Below are positions 42,973-54,335 of a DNA stretch of 64,000 nucleotides, in pieces. Below the pieces are notes generated by a model, which saw only the letters and a list, made by a program, of their open reading frames with translations, had not been told where the DNA came from and ran no database searches. The stretch comes from Bradyrhizobium sp. CCBAU 53351. GTDB taxonomy: Bacteria; Pseudomonadota; Alphaproteobacteria; Rhizobiales; Xanthobacteraceae. A program made the position numbers and the translations under genes. The DNA lies in the NCBI RefSeq assembly GCF_015291745.1, contig NZ_CP030059.1, positions 496,001-560,000 on the forward strand, given 5' to 3'. Each line of letters opens with the position of its first letter. Within the stretch, counting starts at the first letter, position 1.

Positions 42973-43284
42973 CTATCGCTTCTCCGGCGGCACGTCTCGT
43001 ATCCGCGCGCAATGCGCGGCGACATCCTCCACGCTGTACTTCAAGTGCACGCGCTTGTCGGACGGTGCCTGCTTGCTCGTGCAGACGCCCGGCCGCCATT
43101 CCTGCATGGGCCGGATCGGACGTGGCGCAAAGCCGCCGCCGCAGTTCGGGCAGACGTTGGACAGTTTGGTCTCGACGCAGTCCGCGCAGAAGGTGCATTC
43201 ATAGGAGCAGATCCGCGCGTCCGTTGCGTTTGGCGGCAGGTCGCGGTCGCAATATTCGCAGTTCGGCCGAAGCTGGAGGGCCAT
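42973..43284 (-). CDS. DUF1272 cysteine-rich zinc-binding protein
   Basis: The protein has 103 aa. Four Cys pairs (CEYC, CSYECTFCADC, CPNCGGGF) match the DUF1272 zinc-finger-like family (LRPNCEYCDRDLPPNA, then DARICSYECTFCADC). It is likely a small soluble metal-binding protein of unknown role. The start at 43284 has CCTCCA complement (TGGAGGGCC reversed) near it; an upstream start at 43314 is possible. It is convergent with fahA, 19 bp apart. Confidence 0.9.
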   Translation of the reverse strand: MALQLRPNCEYCDRDLPPNATDARICSYECTFCADCVETKLSNVCPNCGGGFAPRPIRPMQEWRPGVCTSKQAPSDKRVHLKYSVEDVAAHCARIRDVPPEKR

Positions 43285-43388
43285 GGCAAAATCTCCCGGA
43301 TCGTCGGAGATCATCGCAGATCGCGCCCGCGGTGCGAATGACGTAGTTCCCTCGATTTCAGCCGGGCTCTAGCGATGATCCAGCGCCG

Positions 43389-44501
43389 CTAGCCGCCGGC
43401 CTTCCACGCCTTCGTCACCGCGCCGATCTCCGCACCTTCCGGCTCGCGCACCGCCGACGGCGTGCGCGAGAACCGCGGCGCCGGTGCCGGCTGCTTCACG
43501 CCATGGCGCTCGACGAAGACGTTGCGGGCGACCATGTGCGGATGCTTTGTCGCCTCCGACATGGTCAGCACCGGCGCGAAGCAGATGTCGGTGCCTTCCA
43601 TGATCTTGCACCAGTCCTCGCGCGTCTTGCTCTTGAACACTGCCCTGAGCTTCTCCTTCAGCGCCGGCCAGGCCTTGCGGTCCATCTGCGCGTCGAAATC
43701 GGCGTCCGTCAGGCCGGCGTGCTCGCGCAGCAGGGCGTAGAACTGCGGCTCGATCGAGCCGATCGAGACGAAATGGCCGCAGGCGCATTCATAGACGCCG
43801 TAGAAATGCGCGCCGCCGTCCAGAAAATTCTGGTTGCGGCCTTCGGTCCAGCGGCCGAGCGTCGTCATGTCGAAGAAGAACGACATCAGCGAGGCCGCGC
43901 CGTCGCACATCGCGGCATCGACCACCTGCCCCTTGCCGGACTTTTGCGCCTCCAGCAGCGCTGCGAGCACGCCGACGACGAGATAGAGCGCGCCGCCGCC
44001 GAAATCGCCGACCAGGTTGAGCGGCGGCACCGGCGCTTCCTTCGTGCCGATCGCGGCAAGCGCGCCGGTGATGGAGATGTAGTTGATGTCGTGGCCGGCG
44101 GCATTCGCCAGGGGGCCTTCCTGGCCCCAGCCGGTCATGCGGCCATAGACCAGCTTGGGATTGCGCGCGAGCACGACATCAGGCCCGAGGCCGAGCCGCT
44201 CCATCACGCCGGGGCGAAAGCCTTCGACCAGCGCATCGGCACTCGCGAGCAGGTCGAGCACCTGCGCGATCGCCGCCTTGTCCTTGAGATCGAGCTCGAT
44301 CACCTTGCGGCCGCGGCCCGCCACCGACTTCATGCTCTTCCTGGCGCCGACCCGGTCGAGCGTGACGACGTCGGCGCCCATGTCCGCCAGCATCATGCAG
44401 GCAAACGGGCCGGGTCCGATGCCGGCGAATTCGACGATGCGGAAGCCCGAGAGCGGGCCGGAGGCGCGGACGGTCGAGGTGGGGGCTGATTTGTCGAGCA
44501 C
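43389..44501 (-). CDS. Alpha-methylacyl-CoA racemase (family III CoA-transferase fold)
   Basis: The protein has 370 aa. The three catalytic-type positions of bacterial AMACR/MCR are all present: His in [12 protein letters not shown], Asp in LVGDFGGG and Glu in [26 protein letters not shown] is closer to racemases than to CaiB-type transferases. It epimerises 2-methylacyl-CoA esters in branched-chain or sterol side-chain breakdown. The start is a GTG at 44501 behind CGAGGAAAC; the upstream frame offers only a TTG at 44546. It lies in the same direction as the cox-like genes but 208 bp away. Confidence 0.88.
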   Translation of the reverse strand: MLDKSAPTSTVRASGPLSGFRIVEFAGIGPGPFACMMLADMGADVVTLDRVGARKSMKSVAGRGRKVIELDLKDKAAIAQVLDLLASADALVEGFRPGVMERLGLGPDVVLARNPKLVYGRMTGWGQEGPLANAAGHDINYISITGALAAIGTKEAPVPPLNLVGDFGGGALYLVVGVLAALLEAQKSGKGQVVDAAMCDGAASLMSFFFDMTTLGRWTEGRNQNFLDGGAHFYGVYECACGHFVSIGSIEPQFYALLREHAGLTDADFDAQMDRKAWPALKEKLRAVFKSKTREDWCKIMEGTDICFAPVLTMSEATKHPHMVARNVFVERHGVKQPAPAPRFSRTPSAVREPEGAEIGAVTKAWKAGG

Positions 44502-44709
44502 GTTGTTGTTTCCTCGGGTCGCGGGCGAATGCCGGTGATCCGGCAATCGTCTCCGACATTTCTTCTGTGGAGCGAGTTAATCGGCCGATTAACTTTTCTC
44601 GCCTTCGCGCCGGCGAGGCAAGCGGTTTTCATGCCGCATGGCCAAAATAAAACGGCGCGCACCGAAGTGCGCGCCGCGGAAAATTTGTGTCGAGACGCTG
44701 GCTGCGGGA

Positions 44710-45510
44710 TCAGCCCGCAGCAGAAACCGCGCGCTGCGCCATCACCTTGATGAGATTGGCGCGGTACTCCGCCGTGCCGTGGATGTCTGCCAGCAATCCG
44801 TTCGCCGAAATGCTGACGCTATCGATCGCCGACGGCGACCAGTTCGATTTCAGCGCCGCTTCGATCGCGGGCACGCGCATCACGCCGCTTTGCGAGGCGC
44901 CGGTGGCGGCCACCCGAACCTCGCCCGACTTGGTCTGCGCGACGAACACGCCTGTCAGCGCGAAGCGCGAGGCCGGATGCCGCATCTTCTCGTAGCCCGC
45001 CTTCGCCGGCACCGGGAACGACACGGCGGTGATGATCTCGCCGTCTTCGAGCGCCGTCGAGAACAGGCCCTGGAAGAAATCCTCCGCCGCGATCGACCGC
45101 TTGTTGGTCTTCACGGTGGCGCCGAGCGCGAGCAGCGCGGCGGGGAAGTCCGCGGCCGGATCGTTGTTGGCGATCGAGCCGCCGATCGTGCCGCGATAGC
45201 GCACGGCGGGGTCGCCCAGCACCGAAGTGAGATGGGCGATCGCAGGGATAGCCTTCTTCACATCGGCATTCGTCATGATGTCGTAATAGGTCGTGGCGGC
45301 CTTGATGGTCAAAGTGTCGCCCGACAATTCGACGCCCTGCAGCTCCTTGATCTTGCCGAGGTCGATGACGTCGGAGGGGCTGGCGAGGCGCTGCTTCATC
45401 ACAGGCAGCAGCGTCTGGCCGCCGGCGAGGAATTTTGCTTCGCTGCTCTTGCCGAACAGGCTGACGGCCTCGTCGACCGAGGAGGCGCGATGATAGGTGG
45501 TCTGGTACAT
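44710..45510 (-). CDS. Molybdenum hydroxylase FAD subunit (CoxM-like)
   Basis: The protein has 266 aa. FAD-binding motifs AKFLAGGQTLLPVMKQRLAS (about 29-48) and TIGGSIANNDPAADFPAALL (about 111-130) identify the medium subunit of CO-dehydrogenase/xanthine-dehydrogenase-type enzymes. It passes electrons from the 2Fe-2S subunit via FAD to an acceptor. It lies 15 bp downstream of the large-subunit gene, and the order S-L-M is the form II arrangement. Confidence 0.93.
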   Translation of the reverse strand: MYQTTYHRASSVDEAVSLFGKSSEAKFLAGGQTLLPVMKQRLASPSDVIDLGKIKELQGVELSGDTLTIKAATTYYDIMTNADVKKAIPAIAHLTSVLGDPAVRYRGTIGGSIANNDPAADFPAALLALGATVKTNKRSIAAEDFFQGLFSTALEDGEIITAVSFPVPAKAGYEKMRHPASRFALTGVFVAQTKSGEVRVAATGASQSGVMRVPAIEAALKSNWSPSAIDSVSISANGLLADIHGTAEYRANLIKVMAQRAVSAAG

Positions 45511-45525
45511 CTTTGATGCTCCCTC

Positions 45526-47868
<2,343 letters not shown>

Positions 47869-47950
47869 GTCTGGTCCTCCCGACCGGAAATTTCATGGCT
47901 GCGCTCTCCTTCGAGAGCGGCAGCAGTGATTCTTTTCGAGGCGTGCCGCT

Positions 47951-48436
<486 letters not shown>

Positions 48437-48899
48437 GTGACGTCCTCCCAGAGTGATTTTGATTGGTTCTAATTAGAGACAGCGCAACGGAACTTTGCAA
48501 CTGGCATTTTGGTGACCTCGCGTCATGGAAAGGTCATCGTGGCGGCCGTCGCGCGTTGCGCGATTCGATCAAGCTGCTCCGGGCCGTCGCCAACATGGGG
48601 CGCAGCCGCACGGGAAGGTCTGGAAAGTTCGGTGTCGCGCCTGCAGGCAACGTCGCAGCATCGACGCCGTGCATCGCCGCCGCTCGCGCGCGAGTTCAGC
48701 CCTGCCGCACGTGATTCTCCCCTTGGATGTCTTGTTCCTTAGGCTGAATAGGAGCACGCGCCCGCGGCTTTGTAATCGCGATCTTGGTAGTAGGTGATTG
48801 AGAGCTAAGTCATTGATTTTGCTGCGGGCGGGCCGGAGCGTTGCCGGCGCTCCCCCTCCTGCTTCCTTGGCGATTGATCGACGGCGGGTGCCGCCTTAG
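48437..48899. other. 463-bp region without a supported gene
   Basis: This is the gap between coxS-like (minus) and the coxG remnant (plus). It should contain the promoter of the S-L-M operon near 48440-48490 (an AT-richer stretch, ttttgattggttctaattag). The rest gives only short arginine-rich frames on both strands and no recognisable motif. It looks like decayed sequence consistent with loss of the 5' part of coxG. Confidence 0.5.
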
Positions 48900-49289
48900 T
48901 CCGCGCTCAACGATCCCGAGATTCTGAAACGCTGCATTCCCGGCTGCCAATCGCTCGAGATGACCTCGCCCACGGAGATGACGGCAATTGTTGTGCTGAA
49001 GGTTGGTCCGGTGAAGGTGACGTTCAGCGGCAAGGTGACGCTGACCGATATCGATGCGCCGAGCGGCTACCACATCGTTGGCGAGGGCGCCGCCGATTTT
49101 GCCACGGGCGGTGCGAAGGTCGCCTTCGCGGAAGAAACACGGGACATCACCATCCTCCATGACGAAGCCGAGGCGCAGATTGGCGGCACGCTCGCACAGC
49201 TCGGCGCGCGATTGATCGGTTCGACGTCACGCAAACTTGACGCGAACGTCTTCGAAAACTTTGCGGCGGTGGTAGCGCCATCATCGTGA
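48900..49289 (+). pseudogene. Decayed coxG (SRPBCC/CO dehydrogenase subunit G) remnant
   Basis: The frame from 48903 reads ALNDPEILKRCIPGCQSLEM and continues through VGPVKVTFSGKVTLTDIDAP, GYHIVGEGAADFATGGAKV and GGTLAQLGARLIGSTSRKLD: the CoxG family from its second helix to the end. An in-frame TAG at 48897 cuts it from the expected N-terminal strand (MxxTGxxxIxAPxxxVW). The sequence before that fits only if frames are changed. A shortened ORF could start at ATG 48960, but it lacks the first third, and the glycine loop is several residues shorter than usual. It is probably non-functional. Confidence 0.72.
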
Positions 49290-49490
49290 CCTCCGCGCGA
49301 TTGCGGCACGATGCTGCCTGAATTCGATGACGCGTTTCGAGCTGTAAAACAAGGGCAAGACGCGAGGCAGGACAACGAGATGGGCGACGAAATTCGCCAA
49401 TGATTTGCACTACTACCTTCCGCCTATACTAAGCGCGAAACGTCGATGCTGTAATTTCGAACGATGGCTCGCAGACGAACTGCGCATCAT

Positions 49491-49505
49491 GAGCGCAATG
49501 CGCTC
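49491..49505. promoter_or_regulatory. Short palindrome upstream of PQQ alcohol dehydrogenase
   Basis: gagcgc-aat-gcgctc is a perfect 6-bp inverted repeat, 44 bp before the dehydrogenase start. It could be an operator for one of the LuxR-type regulators downstream or a 5' UTR hairpin. The remaining 49290-49549 region shows no gene. Confidence 0.35.
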
Positions 49506-49549
49506 AGGCGTCCAACGTGGCGTGCACAACAACATCGTGGAGGGAATAC

Positions 49550-51265
49550 ATGACCTTTGAAACGAAGGGGTTCTTGGCTGGCATCTCGATGGTTGCGATG
49601 CTCGCCGCCGTGACGTCAGGCGTTCGCGCCAACGACTCGCTGATCAAGGCGCAGTCCGACCAGAACCAGTGGGCCGTTGCCGGCCACGACTACGGCAATA
49701 CGCGCTACAGCCCGCTCAAGCAGATCAACACGGAGAACGCCGGCAAGCTGACGCTGGCCTATTCGTTCTCGCTGGCATCGCTGCGCTCCAACGAATCCTC
49801 GCCGATCGTCGTCGGCAACACGCTGTACGTGTCGAGCTCGTGGGGCCCGAAATACGTTTACGCGCTCGATGCGGCGACCGGCGCGCGCAAGTGGACCTGG
49901 GAGCCGGAAATTCCCGAGGACGTGCTGCAATATGCCTGCTGCGACGTGAACAATCGCGGCGTCTCCTATGCGGATGGAAAGATCTTCGTCGGCCGTCTCG
50001 ACGGCAAGCTGACGGCGCTCGATGCCGCGACCGGCAAGTCGCTGTGGACCACGAAGGTGGTCGACTACAAACAGGGCTCGGTCATCACCTCGCCTCCGCT
50101 GGTCGTGCGCGACAAGGTCATCACCGGCTTCGGCGGCGGCGAGTATGGCGTGCGCGGCTCGTTGCAGGCCTTCGACATCAACACCGGCAAGCAGCTGTGG
50201 CAGACCTTCACGGTTCCCAGCCCGGACGAGCCCGGCGGCGACACCTGGAAGGGCGATTCCGCCCAGCACGGCGGCGGTGCGGCCTGGCTGGTCGGCTCCT
50301 ACGATCCCAAGACCGATACCGTCTATTGGGGCACCAGCAATCCCGGTCCGTGGAACACCGGCGTCCGCTCCACCGGCGACGGCAATTTCGGCAAGCTGAC
50401 CAACCTCTACACGGCGTCGACGCTCGCGCTCGATCCCAACACGGGCAAGATCAAGTGGCACATCCAGACCACGCCGGCCGATGCCTGGGACTATGACGGC
50501 GTCAACGAGGCCGTGCTCGCGGATCTGAAGATCGGCGGCAGTACCGTTCCGGCGCTGATGAAGGCGGACCGCAACGGCTATTTCTTCGTCGCCAACCGTG
50601 AGACCGGCAAGGTGCTCTCGGCCGAGAAATACGTCTTCTCCAACTGGGCCAAGAAGTGGGACGTCGCCACGATGCGCGCGGTCGAGGATCCCGACAAGCG
50701 TCCCGGCCCGAACCATCCCGCCAAGGACATCTGCCCGAACCTCATCGGCGGCAAGAACTGGCAGCCGATGTCCTTCAATCCGCAGACCGGGCTCGTCTAC
50801 ATCCCCTCGAACAATGTCTGCATGGACTGGTCGGTCTCCGACGTCGCCTACAAACGCGGCGTGTTCTATCTCGGCGCCGAATTCCCGACCAAGGAAGGTC
50901 CCGGCGGCTTCCTCGGCGAGCTCGTGGCCTGGGATCCGATCGCCCAGAAGAAGGTCTGGTCGATCAAGGAAGACCTGCCGTTCAACGGCGGCACGCTGAC
51001 CACCGGCGGCGGCCTCGTATTCGCCGGCAACATTCATGGCGACTTCCGCGCCATCGATGCCAAGTCCGGCAAGGTGCTGTGGAGCAAGAATCTCGGCTCC
51101 GGCATCGGCGCAGGTCCGGTGACCTACAGCGTCGACGGCAAGCAATACGTCGCCATCGTCGTCGGCCGCACGGCAGCATTGCCCGCGTTCCTGGGCGAGG
51201 TTGGAAAGAAGATGACGGCCGCAGCCCCCGAGGGCGGTTCGCTCTTCGTGTTCTCCGTCCAGTGA
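49550..51265 (+). CDS. PQQ-dependent alcohol dehydrogenase, lanthanide type (ExaF/XoxF-like)
   Basis: The protein has 571 aa with a signal peptide (GISMVAMLAAVTSGVRA-ND). Beta-propeller W-motifs, the adjacent cysteines YACCDVNNRG above PQQ, and the active-site segment DAWDYDGVNE are present. The Asp two positions after the catalytic Asp (DYD) is the extra ligand that marks lanthanide-dependent enzymes; calcium enzymes have Ala/Ser/Thr there. The middle part (KADRNGYFFVANRETGKVLS, GGKNWQPMSFNPQTGLVYIP) is closer to ethanol-type than to methanol-type enzymes. There is no C-terminal cytochrome domain; the next gene supplies one. GGAGGG precedes the ATG. Confidence 0.92.
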   Translation: MTFETKGFLAGISMVAMLAAVTSGVRANDSLIKAQSDQNQWAVAGHDYGNTRYSPLKQINTENAGKLTLAYSFSLASLRSNESSPIVVGNTLYVSSSWGPKYVYALDAATGARKWTWEPEIPEDVLQYACCDVNNRGVSYADGKIFVGRLDGKLTALDAATGKSLWTTKVVDYKQGSVITSPPLVVRDKVITGFGGGEYGVRGSLQAFDINTGKQLWQTFTVPSPDEPGGDTWKGDSAQHGGGAAWLVGSYDPKTDTVYWGTSNPGPWNTGVRSTGDGNFGKLTNLYTASTLALDPNTGKIKWHIQTTPADAWDYDGVNEAVLADLKIGGSTVPALMKADRNGYFFVANRETGKVLSAEKYVFSNWAKKWDVATMRAVEDPDKRPGPNHPAKDICPNLIGGKNWQPMSFNPQTGLVYIPSNNVCMDWSVSDVAYKRGVFYLGAEFPTKEGPGGFLGELVAWDPIAQKKVWSIKEDLPFNGGTLTTGGGLVFAGNIHGDFRAIDAKSGKVLWSKNLGSGIGAGPVTYSVDGKQYVAIVVGRTAALPAFLGEVGKKMTAAAPEGGSLFVFSVQ

Positions 51266-51394
51266 CCACTCGCGCGCGTATCCCGAAGGAGACGGGATAC
51301 GCGCGTGCTTTTCTCGACATCGCGCGGCGACGGCACCAGTCAGATCCTGTGCCGCAACGCCTGGTCCATCAATTCCCAACTGCCGGAGATGAGG

Positions 51395-52585
51395 ATGCGT
51401 CCGATCAATCCAGCTAACGGCAAGAGCCGACATCACACCATCGCGGGACGGCTCGCATGGCTCGCCGCGTCTGCGGTGATCGCATCGACCGCATTGGCAC
51501 ATGCCGACGACACAAAACCGTTTCGCCTGTGCGCCGATCCGACCAATCTGCCGTTCTCGAGCGATAATCCGTCGCAGCCCGGCTTCTATGTCGAGATCGG
51601 CCAGGCGCTGGCGCAGGCGCTCGGCCAGCCCATCACTTACGACTGGTACAAATCCTATTTCGGCAAGCGCACCGTGCGGGTCACGTTGCTCGGCAAGCAA
51701 TGCGACGCCATGATCGGCCTGCCGCGCTCCGAGGATTTCATGGGGCCCGCCGTCATCTTCTCCAATAGCTTCGCGAAGGAGGGCTATGCCCTGGTCGCCG
51801 CGAAGGGCCAGGCGATCGGCGGCGTGGACGACCTCAAAGGCAAGCGTGTCGCGGTCCAATACGCCAGCACGCCGCAAAACCTTCTCGCGACACGTGACGA
51901 CGTCCAGAAGGTGACCGTGCTGTCGCCCGAGGAGGCCATGCAGGCGCTCGACCAGGGCAGGGCGGACGTCGCCTTCATCTGGGGGCCGGTCGCCGGCTGG
52001 CTGAACATGACGACCTACGGGGATCGCTATCAGATCCGGCTCACCGAAGGCGAAGGCCTGTCCTGGGATGCCGCGATCGGTTTTGCGAAGGGATCGACCG
52101 AGCTGCGCGACCGCGTCGACGCGATCCTGCCGACACTTCAGAAGACGATCGCCGATCTCGCGGTGAAATACGGCCTGCCGGCCGGACAGCCGGTCCGCTT
52201 CGGAACGGCCGAGGCGGTGCCGGCGGGGACCACGACCGGGACCGGACCGGGGCCCGCTTTGGCGCAAGTCGCAAACGTGGTGGCAACCGAGGCCAAGGGC
52301 GATGCGACGGCGCCGAATGCGGAGATCGCCGGTGCGGGCAAGGAGATCTTCAACGGAACCTGCGCGCATTGCCACGGCCCCGACGCCATTCAGAGCGAGC
52401 GGAAGATCGATCTGCGGCTGTTGCGTCACCGCTACGGCGACGACATGCGCGACACCTTCTGGAAGACCGTGCATGACGGGCGCCCCGCCAAGGGCATGCC
52501 GGCGTGGAAGGAGGTCTTCACCGACACCCAGTTCGACAGCATCTATTCCTTCCTGATGACGGTCCAGGTCGAATCGAATGACTGA
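51395..52585 (+). CDS. XoxJ/MxaJ-like periplasmic binding protein fused to cytochrome c
   Basis: The protein has about 396 aa. A signal peptide (LAASAVIASTALAHA-DD) precedes an SBP_bac_3-like domain (about 40-270: FRLCADPTNLPFSSDNPSQP, then LGKQCDAMIGLPRSEDFMGP). This is the quinoprotein-associated binding protein family, XoxJ/MxaJ. A Gly/Thr linker leads to a C-terminal cytochrome c domain (about 305-390) with haem motif CAHCH and distal Met candidate KGMPAWKEVF. It probably activates and accepts electrons from the PQQ dehydrogenase. Start: ATG 51395 has GGAG at 6 nt; ATG 51389 is too close to it. Confidence 0.9.
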   Translation: MRPINPANGKSRHHTIAGRLAWLAASAVIASTALAHADDTKPFRLCADPTNLPFSSDNPSQPGFYVEIGQALAQALGQPITYDWYKSYFGKRTVRVTLLGKQCDAMIGLPRSEDFMGPAVIFSNSFAKEGYALVAAKGQAIGGVDDLKGKRVAVQYASTPQNLLATRDDVQKVTVLSPEEAMQALDQGRADVAFIWGPVAGWLNMTTYGDRYQIRLTEGEGLSWDAAIGFAKGSTELRDRVDAILPTLQKTIADLAVKYGLPAGQPVRFGTAEAVPAGTTTGTGPGPALAQVANVVATEAKGDATAPNAEIAGAGKEIFNGTCAHCHGPDAIQSERKIDLRLLRHRYGDDMRDTFWKTVHDGRPAKGMPAWKEVFTDTQFDSIYSFLMTVQVESND

Positions 52586-52708
52586 ACGCCCTTGACCGCA
52601 CGCGATCGGGAAGATGTGGTAGCATCCACCTTGCATCTTCCCGGCGCCGGACCGGTCCAGGAGGGGTGCGCTGCTGCCGCTCGCGCGGTGGATCCTTTGG
52701 AAGGCGCC

Positions 52709-53395
52709 ATGGCCAGCTTCCTGATCATCGACGATCATCCGCTGTTTCGCGAAGCGCTGGGCAATGCCGTGCGGCTGGCCTTGCCCGAGGCCCGCATCCT
52801 GGAGGCGATGTCGATCGAGGACGCGCTGGACATCCTGTCGGCCGAGCAGGGGATCGACCTCGCGCTGCTCGACCTGTCGCTGCCGGATGCGACCGGCTTC
52901 TCCGGTTTCCTCCGCTTGCGCGAAACTCACCCGCGCCTGCCGGTCGCCATCGTCTCGAGCGAGGAGGACCAGCACGTGGTCCGCGAAGCACTGGCGCTCG
53001 GCGCGGCCGGCTATCTGCCGAAGTCGACGTCGAAGCGCGAGCTGGCCCAGTCGATCGAGGGCGTGCTCTCCGGATCGGTCTCGGTGCCGCGGGATTTCGT
53101 GGCGACGCCGCAGCGGCGAAAAGCCGAGACCAGCAAGGCGCTCGAGGTCAAGCTGCGCGAGCTCACGCCGCAGCAAATTCGGGTCCTGGACCTGCTTCGG
53201 CGCGGCTATCCGAACCGGCAGATCGCGCAGGAGCTGCAACTCGCCGAATCCACGGTCAAGGCGCACATCACCGAGATCCTGCGCAAGCTAGGGCTATTCA
53301 GCCGCAACAAGGCGATCATCGAGATCGGCAAGATGGAGCTGCCCGACCCCAGGAACCGGCCCTATGCGCGGGCCGACCGCGGCAGGCCGCAATGA
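52709..53395 (+). CDS. LuxR/NarL-type response regulator (first of a tandem pair)
   Basis: The protein has 228 aa. The receiver domain has the phospho-acceptor Asp in LALLDLSLPDATG, acidic pocket IIDDHPLFREAL and Lys in AAGYLPKSTSK. The LuxR HTH is LTPQQIRVLDLLRRGYPNRQ, then QELQLAESTVKAHITEILRK. It is located directly after the PQQ dehydrogenase genes and is probably their regulator (compare ErbR/ExaE-type regulators of ethanol oxidation). The start at 52709 has GGAAGG upstream; the longer frame to 52592 would add an unstructured leader. Confidence 0.92.
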   Translation: MASFLIIDDHPLFREALGNAVRLALPEARILEAMSIEDALDILSAEQGIDLALLDLSLPDATGFSGFLRLRETHPRLPVAIVSSEEDQHVVREALALGAAGYLPKSTSKRELAQSIEGVLSGSVSVPRDFVATPQRRKAETSKALEVKLRELTPQQIRVLDLLRRGYPNRQIAQELQLAESTVKAHITEILRKLGLFSRNKAIIEIGKMELPDPRNRPYARADRGRPQ

Positions 53396-53498
53396 TCCAC
53401 CCCGCCATTGTTGACTTCGATCAAGCCGGCGCGCGCCGGCTGATACATTCTCAAAAGAGTTCGACATCCGGCAGATATTTGGAAATGGCTGACGCGTG

Positions 53499-54191
53499 AT
53501 GCGATTTCTGATTGTCGAAGACCATCCGCTGTTCCGCGAGGCGCTCGAAGGCGCGCTGCAAATGGTGGCGCCCGAGGCCGAGATCCTGCAGGCGATGTCA
53601 GTCGACGGCGCGCTCGAGCAGCTGTCCGCGGGCGCCGAGCTCGATCTCCTCCTGCTCGATCTGTCGATGCCGGGCACGACCGGCCTCTCGGGCATCGTTC
53701 GCATCCGCAAGGCCTTCCCGAAGGTCCCCGTCGTCGTCGTGTCGGGACATCAGGATCCCAGAATCATCTCCGGCGCCTTGTCGCTCGGCGTCGCCGGTTA
53801 CATTTTCAAATCCTCGTCCAAGCAGGAACTCGCCCAGTCGATCGGCGAGGCGCTGAAGGGGCTGGTCTGTCTTCCCGACGCCTATCGTGCCCTCCGGCCG
53901 CAACGTGCCCCAAGTCCCGCTCATGATCTGCTGAAGCGGCTGCATGATCTGACACCGCAGCAATTGCGGGTCCTCGAAATGCTCAAGCGCGGCCTTCAGA
54001 ACAAGCAGATCGCCTTTGAGCTGAAGATTTCCGAGACCACCGTGAAGGTCCATGTCTCGGACATCCTGCGCAAGCTGAACGTCGTGAGCCGCACCAAGGC
54101 GATCGTCGAAATGTCCAAAATCGATTTTGCGACGCTGGCGAGCGACGGGGGCCGTGCCAAGCACGATCGTGCCCAGCCGGATCAGCCGTGA
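53499..54191 (+). CDS. LuxR/NarL-type response regulator (second of a tandem pair)
   Basis: The protein has 230 aa and is paralogous to the preceding gene (shared DDHPLFREAL/EDHPLFREAL, SKQELAQSI and LTPQQ-RVL segments). The receiver Asp is in LLLLDLSMPGTTG and the Lys in AGYIFKSSSK. The HTH runs from LTPQQLRVLEMLKRGLQNKQ to ISETTVKVHVSDILRKLNVV. It is separated from the first by 103 bp, so it may have its own promoter. GTG 53496 directly before the ATG is an alternative start. Confidence 0.92.
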   Translation: MRFLIVEDHPLFREALEGALQMVAPEAEILQAMSVDGALEQLSAGAELDLLLLDLSMPGTTGLSGIVRIRKAFPKVPVVVVSGHQDPRIISGALSLGVAGYIFKSSSKQELAQSIGEALKGLVCLPDAYRALRPQRAPSPAHDLLKRLHDLTPQQLRVLEMLKRGLQNKQIAFELKISETTVKVHVSDILRKLNVVSRTKAIVEMSKIDFATLASDGGRAKHDRAQPDQP

Positions 54192-54280
54192 CGCGAATGT
54201 CTTCCGGTCCTGTCGCGCCGATCGACGGCCGCTAGATCGGCAAGTAAGTCATGCCATTGGCGGAATGTAATTTAGTACCG

Positions 54281-54304
54281 CTACTGTGCATGGGGTTGTT
54301 TTTC
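54281..54304 (+). repeat. Dispersed 24-bp intergenic repeat, copy B
   Basis: This is identical to 22916-22939; the similarity weakens directly after (cgatatttggtttg against catgttttgcttg). It lies between the convergent response-regulator and histidine-kinase genes. Confidence 0.7.
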
Positions 54305-54335
54305 GATATTTGGTTTGGCGCCCCGGCGCAGGGAG

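Noticed and set aside
49550..51265. Calcium-dependent methanol dehydrogenase (MxaF)
   Set aside because: The Asp after the catalytic Asp (DYD) and ethanol-type middle region speak against it; no mxaI-like small subunit is present.
49616..53266. A 1216-codon open frame on the minus strand opposite the alcohol-oxidation genes
   Set aside because: It is antisense to four clear genes; its product is Arg/Asp/Gly-rich without motifs, a typical high-GC shadow.
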